From: Flavobacteriales bacterium UBA2669
GTDB lineage: Bacteria; Bacteroidota; Bacteroidia; Flavobacteriales_E; Vicingaceae
Reading direction: 5' to 3'
Assembly: GCA_002359215.1 (NCBI GenBank)
Contig: DEMN01000012.1
Span: forward strand, 893,786-957,785
Length of the DNA stretch: 64,000 nucleotides
The position numbers and the translations under genes were made by a program. Below are positions 44,203-53,547 of the stretch, piece after piece; within the stretch, counting starts at the first letter, position 1; the number at the start of each line of letters is the position of its first letter. The notes beneath the pieces are model-generated. The model was not told where the DNA came from. It searched no databases and saw only the letters and a program-made list of their open reading frames with translations.

Positions 44203-44664
44203 ATGAAATACCTAGCTACGTTGTGTTTATTAATAACATTCTCTTGTTTTTCCGTAAAAGCACAAATAGACTCAACTCACTATGATAAAGCATTAGCAGA
44301 TAGCTTAAAAGCTGATGATTATGGTATGAGAATGTATTATTTTGTGATTCTTAAAACAGGTACAAACACCTCTGATAACAAAGAAGAAATAAGTGATGCC
44401 TTTAGAGGACATCTTGACAATATTAATAAATTGGTAAAAGAAGGCAAGTTAATTGTAGCAGGACCTTTTGGCAAAAATGAGAAGCAATATAGAGGATTAT
44501 TCATTTTTATTGCAGAAAATAAAGAAGAAGTAGAAAAGTTTTTGAGTACCGATCCTGCTGTTGCTCAATCATTTTTAGAAGCAGAAATTTACGACTGGTA
44601 TGGTTCTGCAGCTTTGCCCACTTATTTACCTTATGCTAAAAAAGTTAGTAAGAAAAATCCTTAA
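44203..44664 (+). CDS. Secreted YciI-family protein
   Basis: A 153-residue protein with a signal peptide ('LCLLITFSCFSVKAQ'), followed by a YciI/DGPF-like fold: 'YYFVILKTGTNTSD', 'HLDNINKLVKEGKLIVAGPF', 'RGLFIFIAENKEEVEKFLST' and 'EIYDWYG'. Export of a YciI fold is seen in Bacteroidota; most others are cytoplasmic. Function unknown. The fmt start is 4 nt beyond its stop. Confidence 0.8.
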   Translation: MKYLATLCLLITFSCFSVKAQIDSTHYDKALADSLKADDYGMRMYYFVILKTGTNTSDNKEEISDAFRGHLDNINKLVKEGKLIVAGPFGKNEKQYRGLFIFIAENKEEVEKFLSTDPAVAQSFLEAEIYDWYGSAALPTYLPYAKKVSKKNP

Positions 44665-44668
44665 GTTA

Positions 44669-45625
44669 ATGAATAAAGATTTACGTATTGTTTTCATGGG
44701 AACACCTGATTTTGCTGTAGCTTCATTAAAAAGCATAGTAGAAGCTGGTTTTAATGTAGTGGGGGTAATTACTGCTCCTGACAAACCTGCAGGAAGAGGT
44801 CAACAACTTTCTAAATCTGCAGTTAAAATTTATGCTGAAGAACAACAGCTTACTTTACTGCAGCCTACCAATCTTAAAGATAAACAATTTCTTAATGAAT
44901 TAAAAGCATTAAATGCTAATCTTCAGGTGGTTGTTGCTTTCAGAATGCTTCCTGAAGTAGTTTGGAACATGCCCGAAATGGGAACTTTTAATTTACATGC
45001 TTCTCTCTTACCTCAATACAGAGGTGCTGCTCCAATAAATTGGGCTATTATTAACGGAGAAAAAGAAACTGGAGTAAGTACTTTTTTCTTACAACATGAA
45101 ATAGATACCGGAGAGATTATATTTCAAGAAAAAGTAACTATTGAAGATAATGAAACTGCCGGTGAATTACATGATAAATTAATGAAAGTTGGTGCTAATT
45201 TGATTGTGAAAACCTTAACAGCTATAGCAAAAAACAATATACAAACCACTTCTCAAGATAATAGTAAAGACTTAAAGCTTGCTTATAAAATCTTTAAACC
45301 TTTTTGTAAAATTGATTGGACAAAACCTTTAAATGAAATCCATAATCATATAAGAGGATTAAGTCCTTACCCTACTGCTTTTACCCAGTTCACGCATCAA
45401 CCAACAAATAAGGTGATTAATTGTAAAATATTTAAATCTAAAGCTTTAAAAGAAAATCATAACTATAGAATTGGTGAAATCATTTTCACTAAAAATGAAT
45501 TAAAAATTGCTGTTAAAGATGGTTTTATTGCTATTTTAGAATTGCAACCAGAAGGTAAAAAAAGAATGACAGCCGCAGCATTTCTTAATGGTATTAACAT
45601 GAATGATTACCTGTTAATCGTTTAA
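44669..45625 (+). CDS. fmt: Methionyl-tRNA formyltransferase
   Basis: From the ATG at 44669 a 318-residue enzyme that formylates initiator Met-tRNA. 'LRIVFMGTPDFAVASL' opens the formyltransferase fold and 'FNLHASLLPQYRGAAPINWA' holds the Asn/His catalytic site (the Asp of the triad follows in 'HEIDTGEI'). The C-terminal OB-like domain is present ('HNHIRGLSPYPTAFTQF'). An upstream in-frame extension to 44600 overlaps the previous gene and is not likely used. Confidence 0.95.
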   Translation: MNKDLRIVFMGTPDFAVASLKSIVEAGFNVVGVITAPDKPAGRGQQLSKSAVKIYAEEQQLTLLQPTNLKDKQFLNELKALNANLQVVVAFRMLPEVVWNMPEMGTFNLHASLLPQYRGAAPINWAIINGEKETGVSTFFLQHEIDTGEIIFQEKVTIEDNETAGELHDKLMKVGANLIVKTLTAIAKNNIQTTSQDNSKDLKLAYKIFKPFCKIDWTKPLNEIHNHIRGLSPYPTAFTQFTHQPTNKVINCKIFKSKALKENHNYRIGEIIFTKNELKIAVKDGFIAILELQPEGKKRMTAAAFLNGINMNDYLLIV

Positions 45626-45635
45626 AAAAGTCTAA

Positions 45636-46877
45636 ATGTTCTCATTCGTAAAACATTATAAACAACTAGAAAAACATATTATTCAGTTTATCGTTGCTGA
45701 ATTTTTTCTACAACTTATTAATAGTGCATTTATGGCTATTATGTTGATTTATATGGAAAAAGTTGGCTACGAAGATCATGAAAGTGCTTCTTTTGTTTCT
45801 TTCCGGTTTTTAGGTGTCTTATTATTTGCATTTCCCTTGGGTTTGTTTATTAAAGGACGAAAATTAAAACCAATATTTTACATTTCTTCTTTTTTAACCC
45901 CGGCTCTTGCTTTACTTATTGTTTTTGCCATTTCACAACAAGCATCATTCTTACTGTATATTGTATTGTTTTTTTGGGGGGTAAGTTTTATTGGAATACA
46001 AATTTCTGCCATACCTTATATTTTAAGAAATGCAAAAAAAGAAACACATACCGCTGCCATTACATTGAGTTACTCCACATGGAGCTTGGCAAACATCTTT
46101 AGCGGGGCGTTAATTTTCAGCTTAAAAAACATTAACCCTGAATTGTTTGATGAAAAATTAATCTTGCAAGTTATCTGTACACTCGGTTTTATAGGTACAT
46201 TCTTCATCTTTAAAATAAAATTTAGTGAAAATATTCCTCAACTCAAGAAAAAACGAACGAACCTTAAAGAATTTGATTGGATAATTATTTTTAAAGCACT
46301 AATCCCAACTATTGTTATTGCTGTAGGTGCAGGACTAACTATACCTTTTATAGGTTTGTTTTTCTTTAAAATTCACAGATTAGATTCTGACGAATTTGCG
46401 ATTATTAGTGCATTTGCTACTTTAATTGTGTTTAGCATGGTGCTTTATGTTCCTATAATAAAAGACAAATTAGGCTATAAGTTAGCTGTCCCGCTTACTC
46501 AAACCATTGCTATAATTGCATTAATTGTATTAGCATTTACAGAAATAATGTCTTTTGAATGGGCTATATATATTGCCGTTGCAGCTTATGTAATCAGACA
46601 ACCATTAATGAATATGGCCGGACCAATGACTTCTGATATAGTAATGGATTATGTTGGTGAAAGAAATCAAGAAATGATGAGTGCTTTAACTTCAGCTGTT
46701 TGGTCGGGTAGTTGGTTTATCAGTTCAGTTATTTTTCAAGTGTTACGACAAATAGGATTACAATATGTCTATGTCTTCCTTATAACTGCTGCTCTTTATT
46801 TTTTTGGAGTTTTTCTGTATTACTTATTAATATTAGACTACGAGAAAAAAATAAAGCTTAGAGAAGTTGTAAGTTAA
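45636..46877 (+). CDS. MFS transporter
   Basis: A 413-residue protein with about twelve membrane helices, of the major facilitator superfamily. No motif allows the substrate to be named. It starts 10 nt after fmt and may be co-transcribed. Confidence 0.85.
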   Translation: MFSFVKHYKQLEKHIIQFIVAEFFLQLINSAFMAIMLIYMEKVGYEDHESASFVSFRFLGVLLFAFPLGLFIKGRKLKPIFYISSFLTPALALLIVFAISQQASFLLYIVLFFWGVSFIGIQISAIPYILRNAKKETHTAAITLSYSTWSLANIFSGALIFSLKNINPELFDEKLILQVICTLGFIGTFFIFKIKFSENIPQLKKKRTNLKEFDWIIIFKALIPTIVIAVGAGLTIPFIGLFFFKIHRLDSDEFAIISAFATLIVFSMVLYVPIIKDKLGYKLAVPLTQTIAIIALIVLAFTEIMSFEWAIYIAVAAYVIRQPLMNMAGPMTSDIVMDYVGERNQEMMSALTSAVWSGSWFISSVIFQVLRQIGLQYVYVFLITAALYFFGVFLYYLLILDYEKKIKLREVVS

Positions 46878-46919
46878 CTATTTTTTATACCTTAGCAACT
46901 TAATCATTACCACTTTGTT

Positions 46920-47915
46920 TTGAAAAACAATTTAATATATCTTGTTTTTTCTATTTTACTTTTATTGTTTGCTTGTAACAAAGAAGCGAATACTGTTGCT
47001 CCAACTCATGAACCTACAAATCCTCCCCAAATTTTTTCATCCATTTATCAAACTTCAAATTCGGGAATTGCCGCTAACTTTATTAATGACATTGAAATCC
47101 TTGGAAACATTGTAAAAATCGCTACTAATAATGGTCTTTCTATTTTTGATGGAAATAATTGGTCGATACTGAATACAACAAACGCAGGATTACCAAGTAA
47201 TAAAATTAATTGTGTACAATCTAATGGCACAACTACTTGGATAGGAACAGATAATGGATTAGTAAATTATACCAACGGAATAACAACCACCTATAATACA
47301 AGCAACTCTCTATTACCTGCTAATAAAATAAGAGCTTTAACACTAAGTATGAGTGGTAAATTATGGATAGGTACTTTTTCAGGTGGCGGATTAGCCTCTT
47401 TTGACGGAAGTAATTGGCAAGTTTTTACTCCCTCCAACTCGGATTTACCAAACAACTCTGTTTCCGTTATTGAGGAAAATACAAACGGTGATTTATGGAT
47501 AGGAACAGGTTCTGGAGTCTCTGTTTTTGATGGAAGTAACTTTACTAATTATACCCCTGGAAATTCAAACTTACCTAATCCTTTTGTATTTGATATTACT
47601 TTCGACAATAGTATTATTTGGATAGCTACTAATGGCGGACTAACAAAAATTGATGGTAGTATATGGCAAACTTTTAATATGCAAAACTCGGGATTGCCTT
47701 TAAATTTAGTACGTTCAGTTATAGTAAAATCTTCTACAGAAGTAATCTTAGGAATGTCTGGACAAGGCATTGCTCAACTTAATCCTATTACTACTGAGTG
47801 GATATATTTCAATTTTTCTAATTCAAACCTACCCAACAATTATGTCAATAAAATGGCTATAGATCTCTCTAATAAAGTTTGGATAGCAACAGAAAATGGT
47901 GTCGCTATTTATTAA
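46920..47915 (+). CDS. Beta-propeller lipoprotein with TTG start
   Basis: A 331-residue lipoprotein. The TTG at 46920 is preferred because it is followed directly by 'KNN' and a hydrophobic signal ending 'LLLFAC' (Cys 19); no ATG fits. The mature part is a series of Reg_prop-type repeats ('WIGTDNGLVNY', 'WIGTFSGGGLASFDGSNW', 'WIGTGSGVSVFDG', 'WIATNGGLTKIDG', 'WIATENGVAIY'), the sensor propeller of hybrid two-component systems. Here it stands alone without kinase or DNA-binding domains. Confidence 0.8.
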   Translation: MKNNLIYLVFSILLLLFACNKEANTVAPTHEPTNPPQIFSSIYQTSNSGIAANFINDIEILGNIVKIATNNGLSIFDGNNWSILNTTNAGLPSNKINCVQSNGTTTWIGTDNGLVNYTNGITTTYNTSNSLLPANKIRALTLSMSGKLWIGTFSGGGLASFDGSNWQVFTPSNSDLPNNSVSVIEENTNGDLWIGTGSGVSVFDGSNFTNYTPGNSNLPNPFVFDITFDNSIIWIATNGGLTKIDGSIWQTFNMQNSGLPLNLVRSVIVKSSTEVILGMSGQGIAQLNPITTEWIYFNFSNSNLPNNYVNKMAIDLSNKVWIATENGVAIY

Positions 47916-47969
47916 CCACTTATTCTATTATCGTTTATAAGTTTTATTTTATCTCTTCATATTTTTTTA

Positions 47970-47977
47970 TACATTTG
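47970..47977 (+). promoter_or_regulatory. -7 box of the T9SS-cargo gene
   Basis: TACATTTG fits TAnnTTTG, 28 nt before the ATG at 48006. Confidence 0.45.
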
Positions 47978-48005
47978 GAGTTTAATTTAAACTAAATTTA
48001 ACCTT

Positions 48006-48785
48006 ATGAAAAAAACATTACTTTCTTTATTAGCAATTATTGCTATTACGTCAACTATTGTAGCTCAAAATTGTATACCTGATGGTCAATATACTGCTCC
48101 AGGTGTATATCCGGATAGTGCTACAAACTTACCAACTGCCTACGTAGGACAACCATATAGCGAAGTGATAACAGCAGTAACTCCTGCCGATACTTGTATT
48201 GTTATTGCTTTCCCTCCTTGTACTACAGTTCCAATTGATAGTGTTATTGTTACCTCTGTTACAGGTTTACCTCCTGGGTTTACCATTGTTTCTGAAAATG
48301 AAAACGCATTGCCTTTTAAATTTTTAGGCGGAACATCTAGTTGTATGTTAATAACAGGCAATCCTACAGTAGCAGATACCGGAAACTATCCAATTAATGT
48401 TAACGGAACTACCTACGCTACTGTCTTTGGCCTTACACAAACTCAACCTTTTGATGTAAATTATTATTATATTGATATTGTTGACACTACAAGTTCAACA
48501 GTTAATGTTAATGAATTGGCAGAAAATAAATTTGCTATTACTCAAAACTATCCAAACCCATTTAGTAATACTTCAACTATAGAATTTAATACACCAACTG
48601 CTGAAGTTGTTGAATTAACTGTTTTTAATCTATTAGGTGAAGAAATTAAAACAGAAAAAATTAGTGCAAGTTCTGGAAAAAACACTTACACACTTAATGC
48701 TAACAACTACGAAAATGGTGTTTATTTCTATCAGCTTACTTATCAAGCTGAAAGAATTACAAAAAGATTTATTGTAAATAAATAA
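48006..48785 (+). CDS. Secreted protein with T9SS sorting domain
   Basis: A 259-residue protein with a signal peptide ('LLAIIAITSTIVAQ'), a Thr/Pro-rich, weakly Ig-like middle, and a type A T9SS domain of about 80 residues ('FAITQNYPNPFSNTSTIEFN' to 'GVYFYQLTYQAERITKRFIV'). The middle part has no recognised family; it is surface cargo. Confidence 0.85.
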   Translation: MKKTLLSLLAIIAITSTIVAQNCIPDGQYTAPGVYPDSATNLPTAYVGQPYSEVITAVTPADTCIVIAFPPCTTVPIDSVIVTSVTGLPPGFTIVSENENALPFKFLGGTSSCMLITGNPTVADTGNYPINVNGTTYATVFGLTQTQPFDVNYYYIDIVDTTSSTVNVNELAENKFAITQNYPNPFSNTSTIEFNTPTAEVVELTVFNLLGEEIKTEKISASSGKNTYTLNANNYENGVYFYQLTYQAERITKRFIVNK

Positions 48786-48841
48786 AATGACTGTGAGAAA
48801 AAATTACTCACGACATTGTTAATAAGATTGAGAATAACGAA

Positions 48842-50125
48842 ATGAAAAAAATACTATTAAATTTATTGTTAATCACTCCAACTGTTGTTTCTGCAGGAGG
48901 TTTTCAACTAAACTTACAAGGATTAAAAGCTGCTGCTATGGGAGGTGCTTTTACAGGCTTGTCAAATGATGCAAGTGCAGTTTTTTATAATCCAGGAGCT
49001 ATGAGTTCACTAACGGGTCATCAATTTACATTTGGAGCTAATTTGGTAGATCCTCATGTTTCTGTACAAACACCTCAGGTTGCAAACACTAATCAAACTT
49101 CTCCTAGAGCTACTCCTATTCATTTTTACTACTCATCTCAACTGAATGAAAAATTTAATGTTGGTTTTTTAGTAAATAATCAGTTTGGCTCAAGTTCTTC
49201 TTATGAAGATAACTGGCAAGGTAGATACATTATCCAAAATATTAGCCTTAGAACATTTATGTTTCAACCAACTGTATCTTACAAATTACACGATAAAATA
49301 AGCATTGGTGCTGGTTTTGTTTATGCAACAGGAAGCTTCTCTACTGAAAAAGCGATACCTGTAAGTTCTTCAACAACTACTGAAGGTAAAGCAAGTTTAA
49401 CAGGAAGTGGTGACGGTGTTGGTTACAACATTGGTGTTTTCTCTAACTTTTTAACCTTAGAAAGTGGAAGTAAAAAAACTGATTTTAATTTAGGATTAAG
49501 CTATCGTTCTGCTATGCCTATCGATTTATCTAATGGAGAGGCTGAGTTTACTGATATACCGGTCGCTCTTCAAGAACAATTTCCTACTAGAACAGGCTTC
49601 ACCTCTAAACTTACTCTCCCTCAGGTTTTTACAGCAGGTTTAAGTGTTCAACATCAGTACAACGAAAATTTACTGTTTACTGTAATTTATGATTTCAATT
49701 GGACAGGCTGGTCTTCTTACGATACGCTAACGTTTAAATTTGATAATAAAGAAACTCCTGAATCTAAAACTGTAAAAGACTGGCAAGATGTAGTTACTCA
49801 CCGTTTTGGTTTAGATATTACTTACAAAAACAAATTTAGCATTAGAGGTGGTATATACATGGATAATTCACCTATTAAAGAAGGTTTTGTTAGTCCTGAA
49901 TTACCGGATATTACCCAAACTGCATACACAGGAGGTTTTGGTTATAAAATTAATGAAAAATTTTCTGTCGACTTTTCTTTCATCAGACAAAGTGCTGAAC
50001 GAAGAGACTTATTATTAGCCGCTAATTTTGATGGTACTTACAGAAGAAAAGTGAATGTTTACGGATTAGCGTTAAACATTAAATTATCTGGAAAATCTAA
50101 ACCCTCTACTTCAACTGCTGAATAA
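48842..50125 (+). CDS. FadL/OMPP1-type outer-membrane transport protein
   Basis: A 427-residue barrel protein with a signal peptide ('LLNLLLITPTVVSAGG'). The FadL-family start is visible: 'GFQLNLQGLKAAAMGGAFTG' and 'NDASAVFYNPGAMSSL'. FadL porins let hydrophobic molecules such as fatty acids cross the outer membrane. Its last base is shared with the start of the SGNH hydrolase gene (TAATG), so the two are coupled. Confidence 0.9.
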   Translation: MKKILLNLLLITPTVVSAGGFQLNLQGLKAAAMGGAFTGLSNDASAVFYNPGAMSSLTGHQFTFGANLVDPHVSVQTPQVANTNQTSPRATPIHFYYSSQLNEKFNVGFLVNNQFGSSSSYEDNWQGRYIIQNISLRTFMFQPTVSYKLHDKISIGAGFVYATGSFSTEKAIPVSSSTTTEGKASLTGSGDGVGYNIGVFSNFLTLESGSKKTDFNLGLSYRSAMPIDLSNGEAEFTDIPVALQEQFPTRTGFTSKLTLPQVFTAGLSVQHQYNENLLFTVIYDFNWTGWSSYDTLTFKFDNKETPESKTVKDWQDVVTHRFGLDITYKNKFSIRGGIYMDNSPIKEGFVSPELPDITQTAYTGGFGYKINEKFSVDFSFIRQSAERRDLLLAANFDGTYRRKVNVYGLALNIKLSGKSKPSTSTAE

Positions 50126-51453
50126 TGAAACTTTCTAAACTTACATACATCTCTGTTGCAATTTTAACTTTTGCATCTTGCACCAAAACCGAGTTTGATC
50201 CTTATGAAGCACCCGATTCGGGAAGTGCTGATTTTTCTAACTACATATCTATAGGAAGCTCATTTACTCAGGGTTTTCAAGATGGTGGTTTACACAACGA
50301 ATTTCAACAACAAGAGAACTCTTACCCAGCTATTATTGCTGCTCAAATGGGTGTTTCATTTAAACAACCATTGGTTACAGGAGCTGGTTCGGGTTACATG
50401 CACTTAGCTTTTCTAAATGAAAAAATTGAAGTGATAAAAGCTTACGATTGTCAAGAAAATGACAACCACCCTTTAGCTATCAATTACGACCCTTCTTTTC
50501 TTACTTGGACGAACCAAACTACAGCTTATAATAATTTAGCCATAGGTGGTTTAAATGTTAGAAATGTTATTTCTTTCAACACTACCGATGCTATTACCAA
50601 TTATATTTTATTTGGTGGAAGCACACCTTCTGGTCAGTTAGCTTGGAATTGCGTTGCCGGAGAACCTATTAGTCCTTACGGTAGGTTTTTAAATTTTGGA
50701 AGCATTAGCAATCCTGTTGATTATATTGAACACGTTAAAAGCAGTAAAGCTACCTTTTTTACTTGTTGGTTAGGTGTTCATGATGTTATGGGATGGGCAA
50801 ATGCCGGTGGTGATGATGTTAGTGGTTCTTCTATTCTTACTCCAGTTGCTAGTTTTAGAACAAAATATGATGCTTTGTTAGATACCTTAAAATTAACAGC
50901 CAGTGGTGGCGTTTGTGCTACAGTACATGATATTACTGAAGCACCATTTTTTAATACAGTTACTTTAGAAGTATTGGGTAAGGATATTTGGATTAAAGAA
51001 GGAGCCGATACTAACATTATAAGAAAAGCAGTAAAAGAAGACTTATTATTGCTTTCTTCTTCCTCTCTAATTAAAGAAGGAAAAGGGCTAACGATGCAAG
51101 ATCCATTGCCTCATCAACAAGTATTGGATAAAGATGAAGTGATTATTGTAAAGAACTATATTAATGCTATTAATGCTGAAATTAGAGCTTCTGCTCAAGC
51201 AAGAGCTTATGCGGTATTAGATATGTATCAATTTATGAAAACCCTTAATAGCGGAAATGAATTCAATTTTGACGGAATTAACTTTACTACAGAGTTTATT
51301 AAAGGTGGTTTTTATTCTGTTGATGGTATTCATCCAAACTCTAGAGGTTATGCTATGATAGCAAATGAATATATGGAAGTAATTAATGCTTCTTATGGTG
51401 CTAATCTAAAACCTGTAGCAGTAAGTAATTACAGAGGAATTACTTTTCCTTAA
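50125..51453 (+). CDS. SGNH/GDSL-type hydrolase lipoprotein
   Basis: A 442-residue lipoprotein ('ILTFASC', Cys19) with the GDSL-type nucleophile motif 'ISIGSSFTQG' (Ser46, with Asp of the usual GDS replaced by Ser) and the 'VDGIHPNSRGYAMIA' block holding the Asp and His of the triad. Such enzymes cleave esters of lipids or glycans. Tight coupling to a FadL porin suggests it releases fatty acids or hydrophobic acids that the porin imports, which is inference. Confidence 0.85.
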   Translation: MKLSKLTYISVAILTFASCTKTEFDPYEAPDSGSADFSNYISIGSSFTQGFQDGGLHNEFQQQENSYPAIIAAQMGVSFKQPLVTGAGSGYMHLAFLNEKIEVIKAYDCQENDNHPLAINYDPSFLTWTNQTTAYNNLAIGGLNVRNVISFNTTDAITNYILFGGSTPSGQLAWNCVAGEPISPYGRFLNFGSISNPVDYIEHVKSSKATFFTCWLGVHDVMGWANAGGDDVSGSSILTPVASFRTKYDALLDTLKLTASGGVCATVHDITEAPFFNTVTLEVLGKDIWIKEGADTNIIRKAVKEDLLLLSSSSLIKEGKGLTMQDPLPHQQVLDKDEVIIVKNYINAINAEIRASAQARAYAVLDMYQFMKTLNSGNEFNFDGINFTTEFIKGGFYSVDGIHPNSRGYAMIANEYMEVINASYGANLKPVAVSNYRGITFP

Positions 51454-51454
51454 C

Positions 51455-52231
51455 TTACCAACTTCCTCCTGCTCCTCCACCACCGAAAGAACCACCTCCA
51501 AATCCGCCAAATGATCCACCACCGGAACTAAAGTTGCCGAAAGAACCACCATGACTTTTATTAGAAGCATTCATCATCATTAAAGCAGCCCAGAAACCTA
51601 AATTGTTAGAGGCTGCATATTTTGATGCTCCTCTAGATTTTAATATCACAAAGAAAATAATAAACAACAATACAAAAACAAATGGAGCCCACCCTGCTGA
51701 GTTTTTCTTGGCATATTCATCCGCTGAGAATTCTCCTGAAGTAATCGACATTACTGTATTTACTCCAGCAATAATTCCCCAACTATATTTTTTTTCTTTA
51801 AAGTAAGGAATCATTTCGTTCTCTACTATTCTTTTAGCAATAGCATCAGGTAAAACTCCTTCTAAGCCATATCCGGGAGCTATAAATGTTTCTCCTATCC
51901 CATCAATTTCTTTGGGTTTTATCATTATTACTATACCATTGTTCTTTCCTTTTTGACCTACTTTCCATCTTTCACCCAAGGTATAAGTAAACTCTGCTTT
52001 ATCGTAGCCACATAAATCGGTAACAGTAACAACCAAAATTTGAGTAGAAGTAGTATCATTAAAAGCGATTAGAGTTTTACGTAAATGAGCTTCAGATTCG
52101 GCATCAATAACATTAGCATAATCTTGCACCAAGTCTTGTTTTGCCGGTCGATCTAACAAGCATTTCTCCTCTTTTGCTGCATAAGCAGAAAATGAAAATA
52201 AAAATAGGAATATGTAAAATAGTTGTTTCAT
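51455..52231 (-). CDS. TPM-domain membrane protein with Gly-rich tail
   Basis: A 258-residue protein with a signal peptide ('FLFLFSFSAYAAKEEK'), a TPM (TLP18.3-like) domain ('LVQDYANVIDAESEAHLRKT'), a membrane segment ('FVFVLLFIIFFVILKSRG') and a C-terminal Gly/Ser-rich tail ('SGGGSFGGFGGGSFGGGGAG'). It is the third gene of a LemA-TPM-TPM operon, overlapping the upstream gene by one base. Function unclear; such operons have envelope-stress associations. Confidence 0.85.
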   Translation of the reverse strand: MKQLFYIFLFLFSFSAYAAKEEKCLLDRPAKQDLVQDYANVIDAESEAHLRKTLIAFNDTTSTQILVVTVTDLCGYDKAEFTYTLGERWKVGQKGKNNGIVIMIKPKEIDGIGETFIAPGYGLEGVLPDAIAKRIVENEMIPYFKEKKYSWGIIAGVNTVMSITSGEFSADEYAKKNSAGWAPFVFVLLFIIFFVILKSRGASKYAASNNLGFWAALMMMNASNKSHGGSFGNFSSGGGSFGGFGGGSFGGGGAGGSW

Positions 52232-52671
52232 TATTGACCTCCAAAAGAAATTTCATCACTCAATTCATTTTCATCATTGTGTTTATCGTGCGGATAGTGT
52301 TTTTTCAACTGCTCTCCTGCCAAAATAATCCCTTGCGATAAGCCTTCAGTAAATTTACCTTCTTTAAAATTGGAGATCATTACATCTTTAATTTCATCCC
52401 AAAATCCTTTTGGCACTTTTAAATTAATGCCTGCATCGCCCAAAATAGCTAGTTTTCTATCTTCTACTGCTAAATAAATGAGTACTCCGTTGCGTAATGC
52501 TGTTTTTTGCATTTCCAATTCATCAAAAATAAAAGCAGCATGGTCGAGTACATCCTCTTTACAGTTTTTTTCTATGTGGACACGAATTTCTCCGGAAGTG
52601 TTTTTCTCTGCTGCTTTAATGGCGGCAACTATTTCTTGTTGCTGAGCTAAGGTAAATAAATCTTGAGGCAT
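52231..52671 (-). CDS. TPM-domain protein
   Basis: A 146-residue cytoplasmic-looking protein with a TPM fold ('QEIVAAIKAAEKNTSGEIRV', 'LIYLAVEDRKLAILGDAGIN', 'GKFTEGLSQGIILAGEQLKKH'). It has no signal peptide. It is in the middle of the LemA operon. Confidence 0.85.
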   Translation of the reverse strand: MPQDLFTLAQQQEIVAAIKAAEKNTSGEIRVHIEKNCKEDVLDHAAFIFDELEMQKTALRNGVLIYLAVEDRKLAILGDAGINLKVPKGFWDEIKDVMISNFKEGKFTEGLSQGIILAGEQLKKHYPHDKHNDENELSDEISFGGQ

Positions 52672-52747
52672 AAATAGTTTAAAAGTTGAAAGTTTATAAA
52701 GTTTTACTTTGGGCTACATCGATTACAAGGATAATGTTTACGAAAAG

Positions 52748-53338
52748 TTAAAACTCTACTGTTGGAGCTACATCAGCACCTTCGGTAGATTCAAAATAAG
52801 CTCTTTTTTCAAAACCAAACATTCCTGCATAAATGTTTTTTGGAAATTTTCTAATGTAAGTGTTGAAATCTTTAGAAGCATCATTGAACTTCATACGTTC
52901 GTTAGCAATTCTGTTTTCTGTACCTTCTAATTGAGCTTGTAATTCCAAAAAGTTTTGGTTTGCTTTCAAGTCAGGGTATCTTTCAACAACCACCATTAAA
53001 CGAGATAAAGCAGAGCTTAATCCGTCTTGAGCTGCTTGGAATTTTTGCAAAGCTGCCGCATCTAAATTATCAGCATTTATAGTAGTAGAGGTAGCCTTAG
53101 CTCTAGCGTTTACAACTCCTTCTAAGGTTTCTTTTTCGTGAGCAGCATAGCCTTTTACTGTATTTACTAAGTTAGGAACAAGGTCGGCTCTACGTTGGTA
53201 AACGTTTTCTACCTGTGCCCATTGTCCATCAATAGCTTCATCTTTGGTTACCATACTGTTGTATGTGCCAATTGCTGAGAATACTAGCCATAAAATAAGT
53301 AATCCTAAGACACCTAATACAATTATTGATTTTTTCAT
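52748..53338 (-). CDS. lemA: LemA-family protein
   Basis: A 196-residue protein with an N-terminal membrane anchor ('IIVLGVLGLLILWLVFSAIG') and a helical coil with the family motif 'EAIDGQWAQVENVYQRRADL' and 'VPNLVNTVKGYAAHEKETLE', ending with a Tyr/Phe-rich tail. It heads the LemA-TPM-TPM operon. LemA function is not established. Confidence 0.92.
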   Translation of the reverse strand: MKKSIIVLGVLGLLILWLVFSAIGTYNSMVTKDEAIDGQWAQVENVYQRRADLVPNLVNTVKGYAAHEKETLEGVVNARAKATSTTINADNLDAAALQKFQAAQDGLSSALSRLMVVVERYPDLKANQNFLELQAQLEGTENRIANERMKFNDASKDFNTYIRKFPKNIYAGMFGFEKRAYFESTEGADVAPTVEF

Positions 53339-53429
53339 GTTTTTGTTTTTTAAATTTTAGTTATCGTTATACAAATGTATTTAATGTGAGGGAGTTGTCA
53401 TTCGCTTCTTACAAAATCTTATTCACAAT

Positions 53430-53545
53430 TTTACGTTATTGCGAGCGAAACATAGTGAAGCGAAGCAACCTTTTATTCAGAACTCTAAATTAAAAGATTG
53501 CTTCAGCACCAACACTTTTTTCTACCCCAAAAGCTTCGCAATGTC
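53430..53545. repeat. Dispersed palindromic intergenic element
   Basis: TTATTGCGAGCGAA and GAAGCGAAGCAACC on the left and GATTGCTTC and AAGCTTCGCAATGTCA on the right form a long imperfect inverted repeat. It resembles the common TTGCGAGC/GCTTCGCAA interspersed repeats of Bacteroidota. It spaces lemA and htpG. Confidence 0.55.
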
Positions 53546-53547
53546 AG

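Noticed and set aside
44600..44668. N-terminal extension of fmt
   Set aside because: It overlaps the YciI gene in another frame, and homologous proteins start at the MNKDLRI methionine at 44669.
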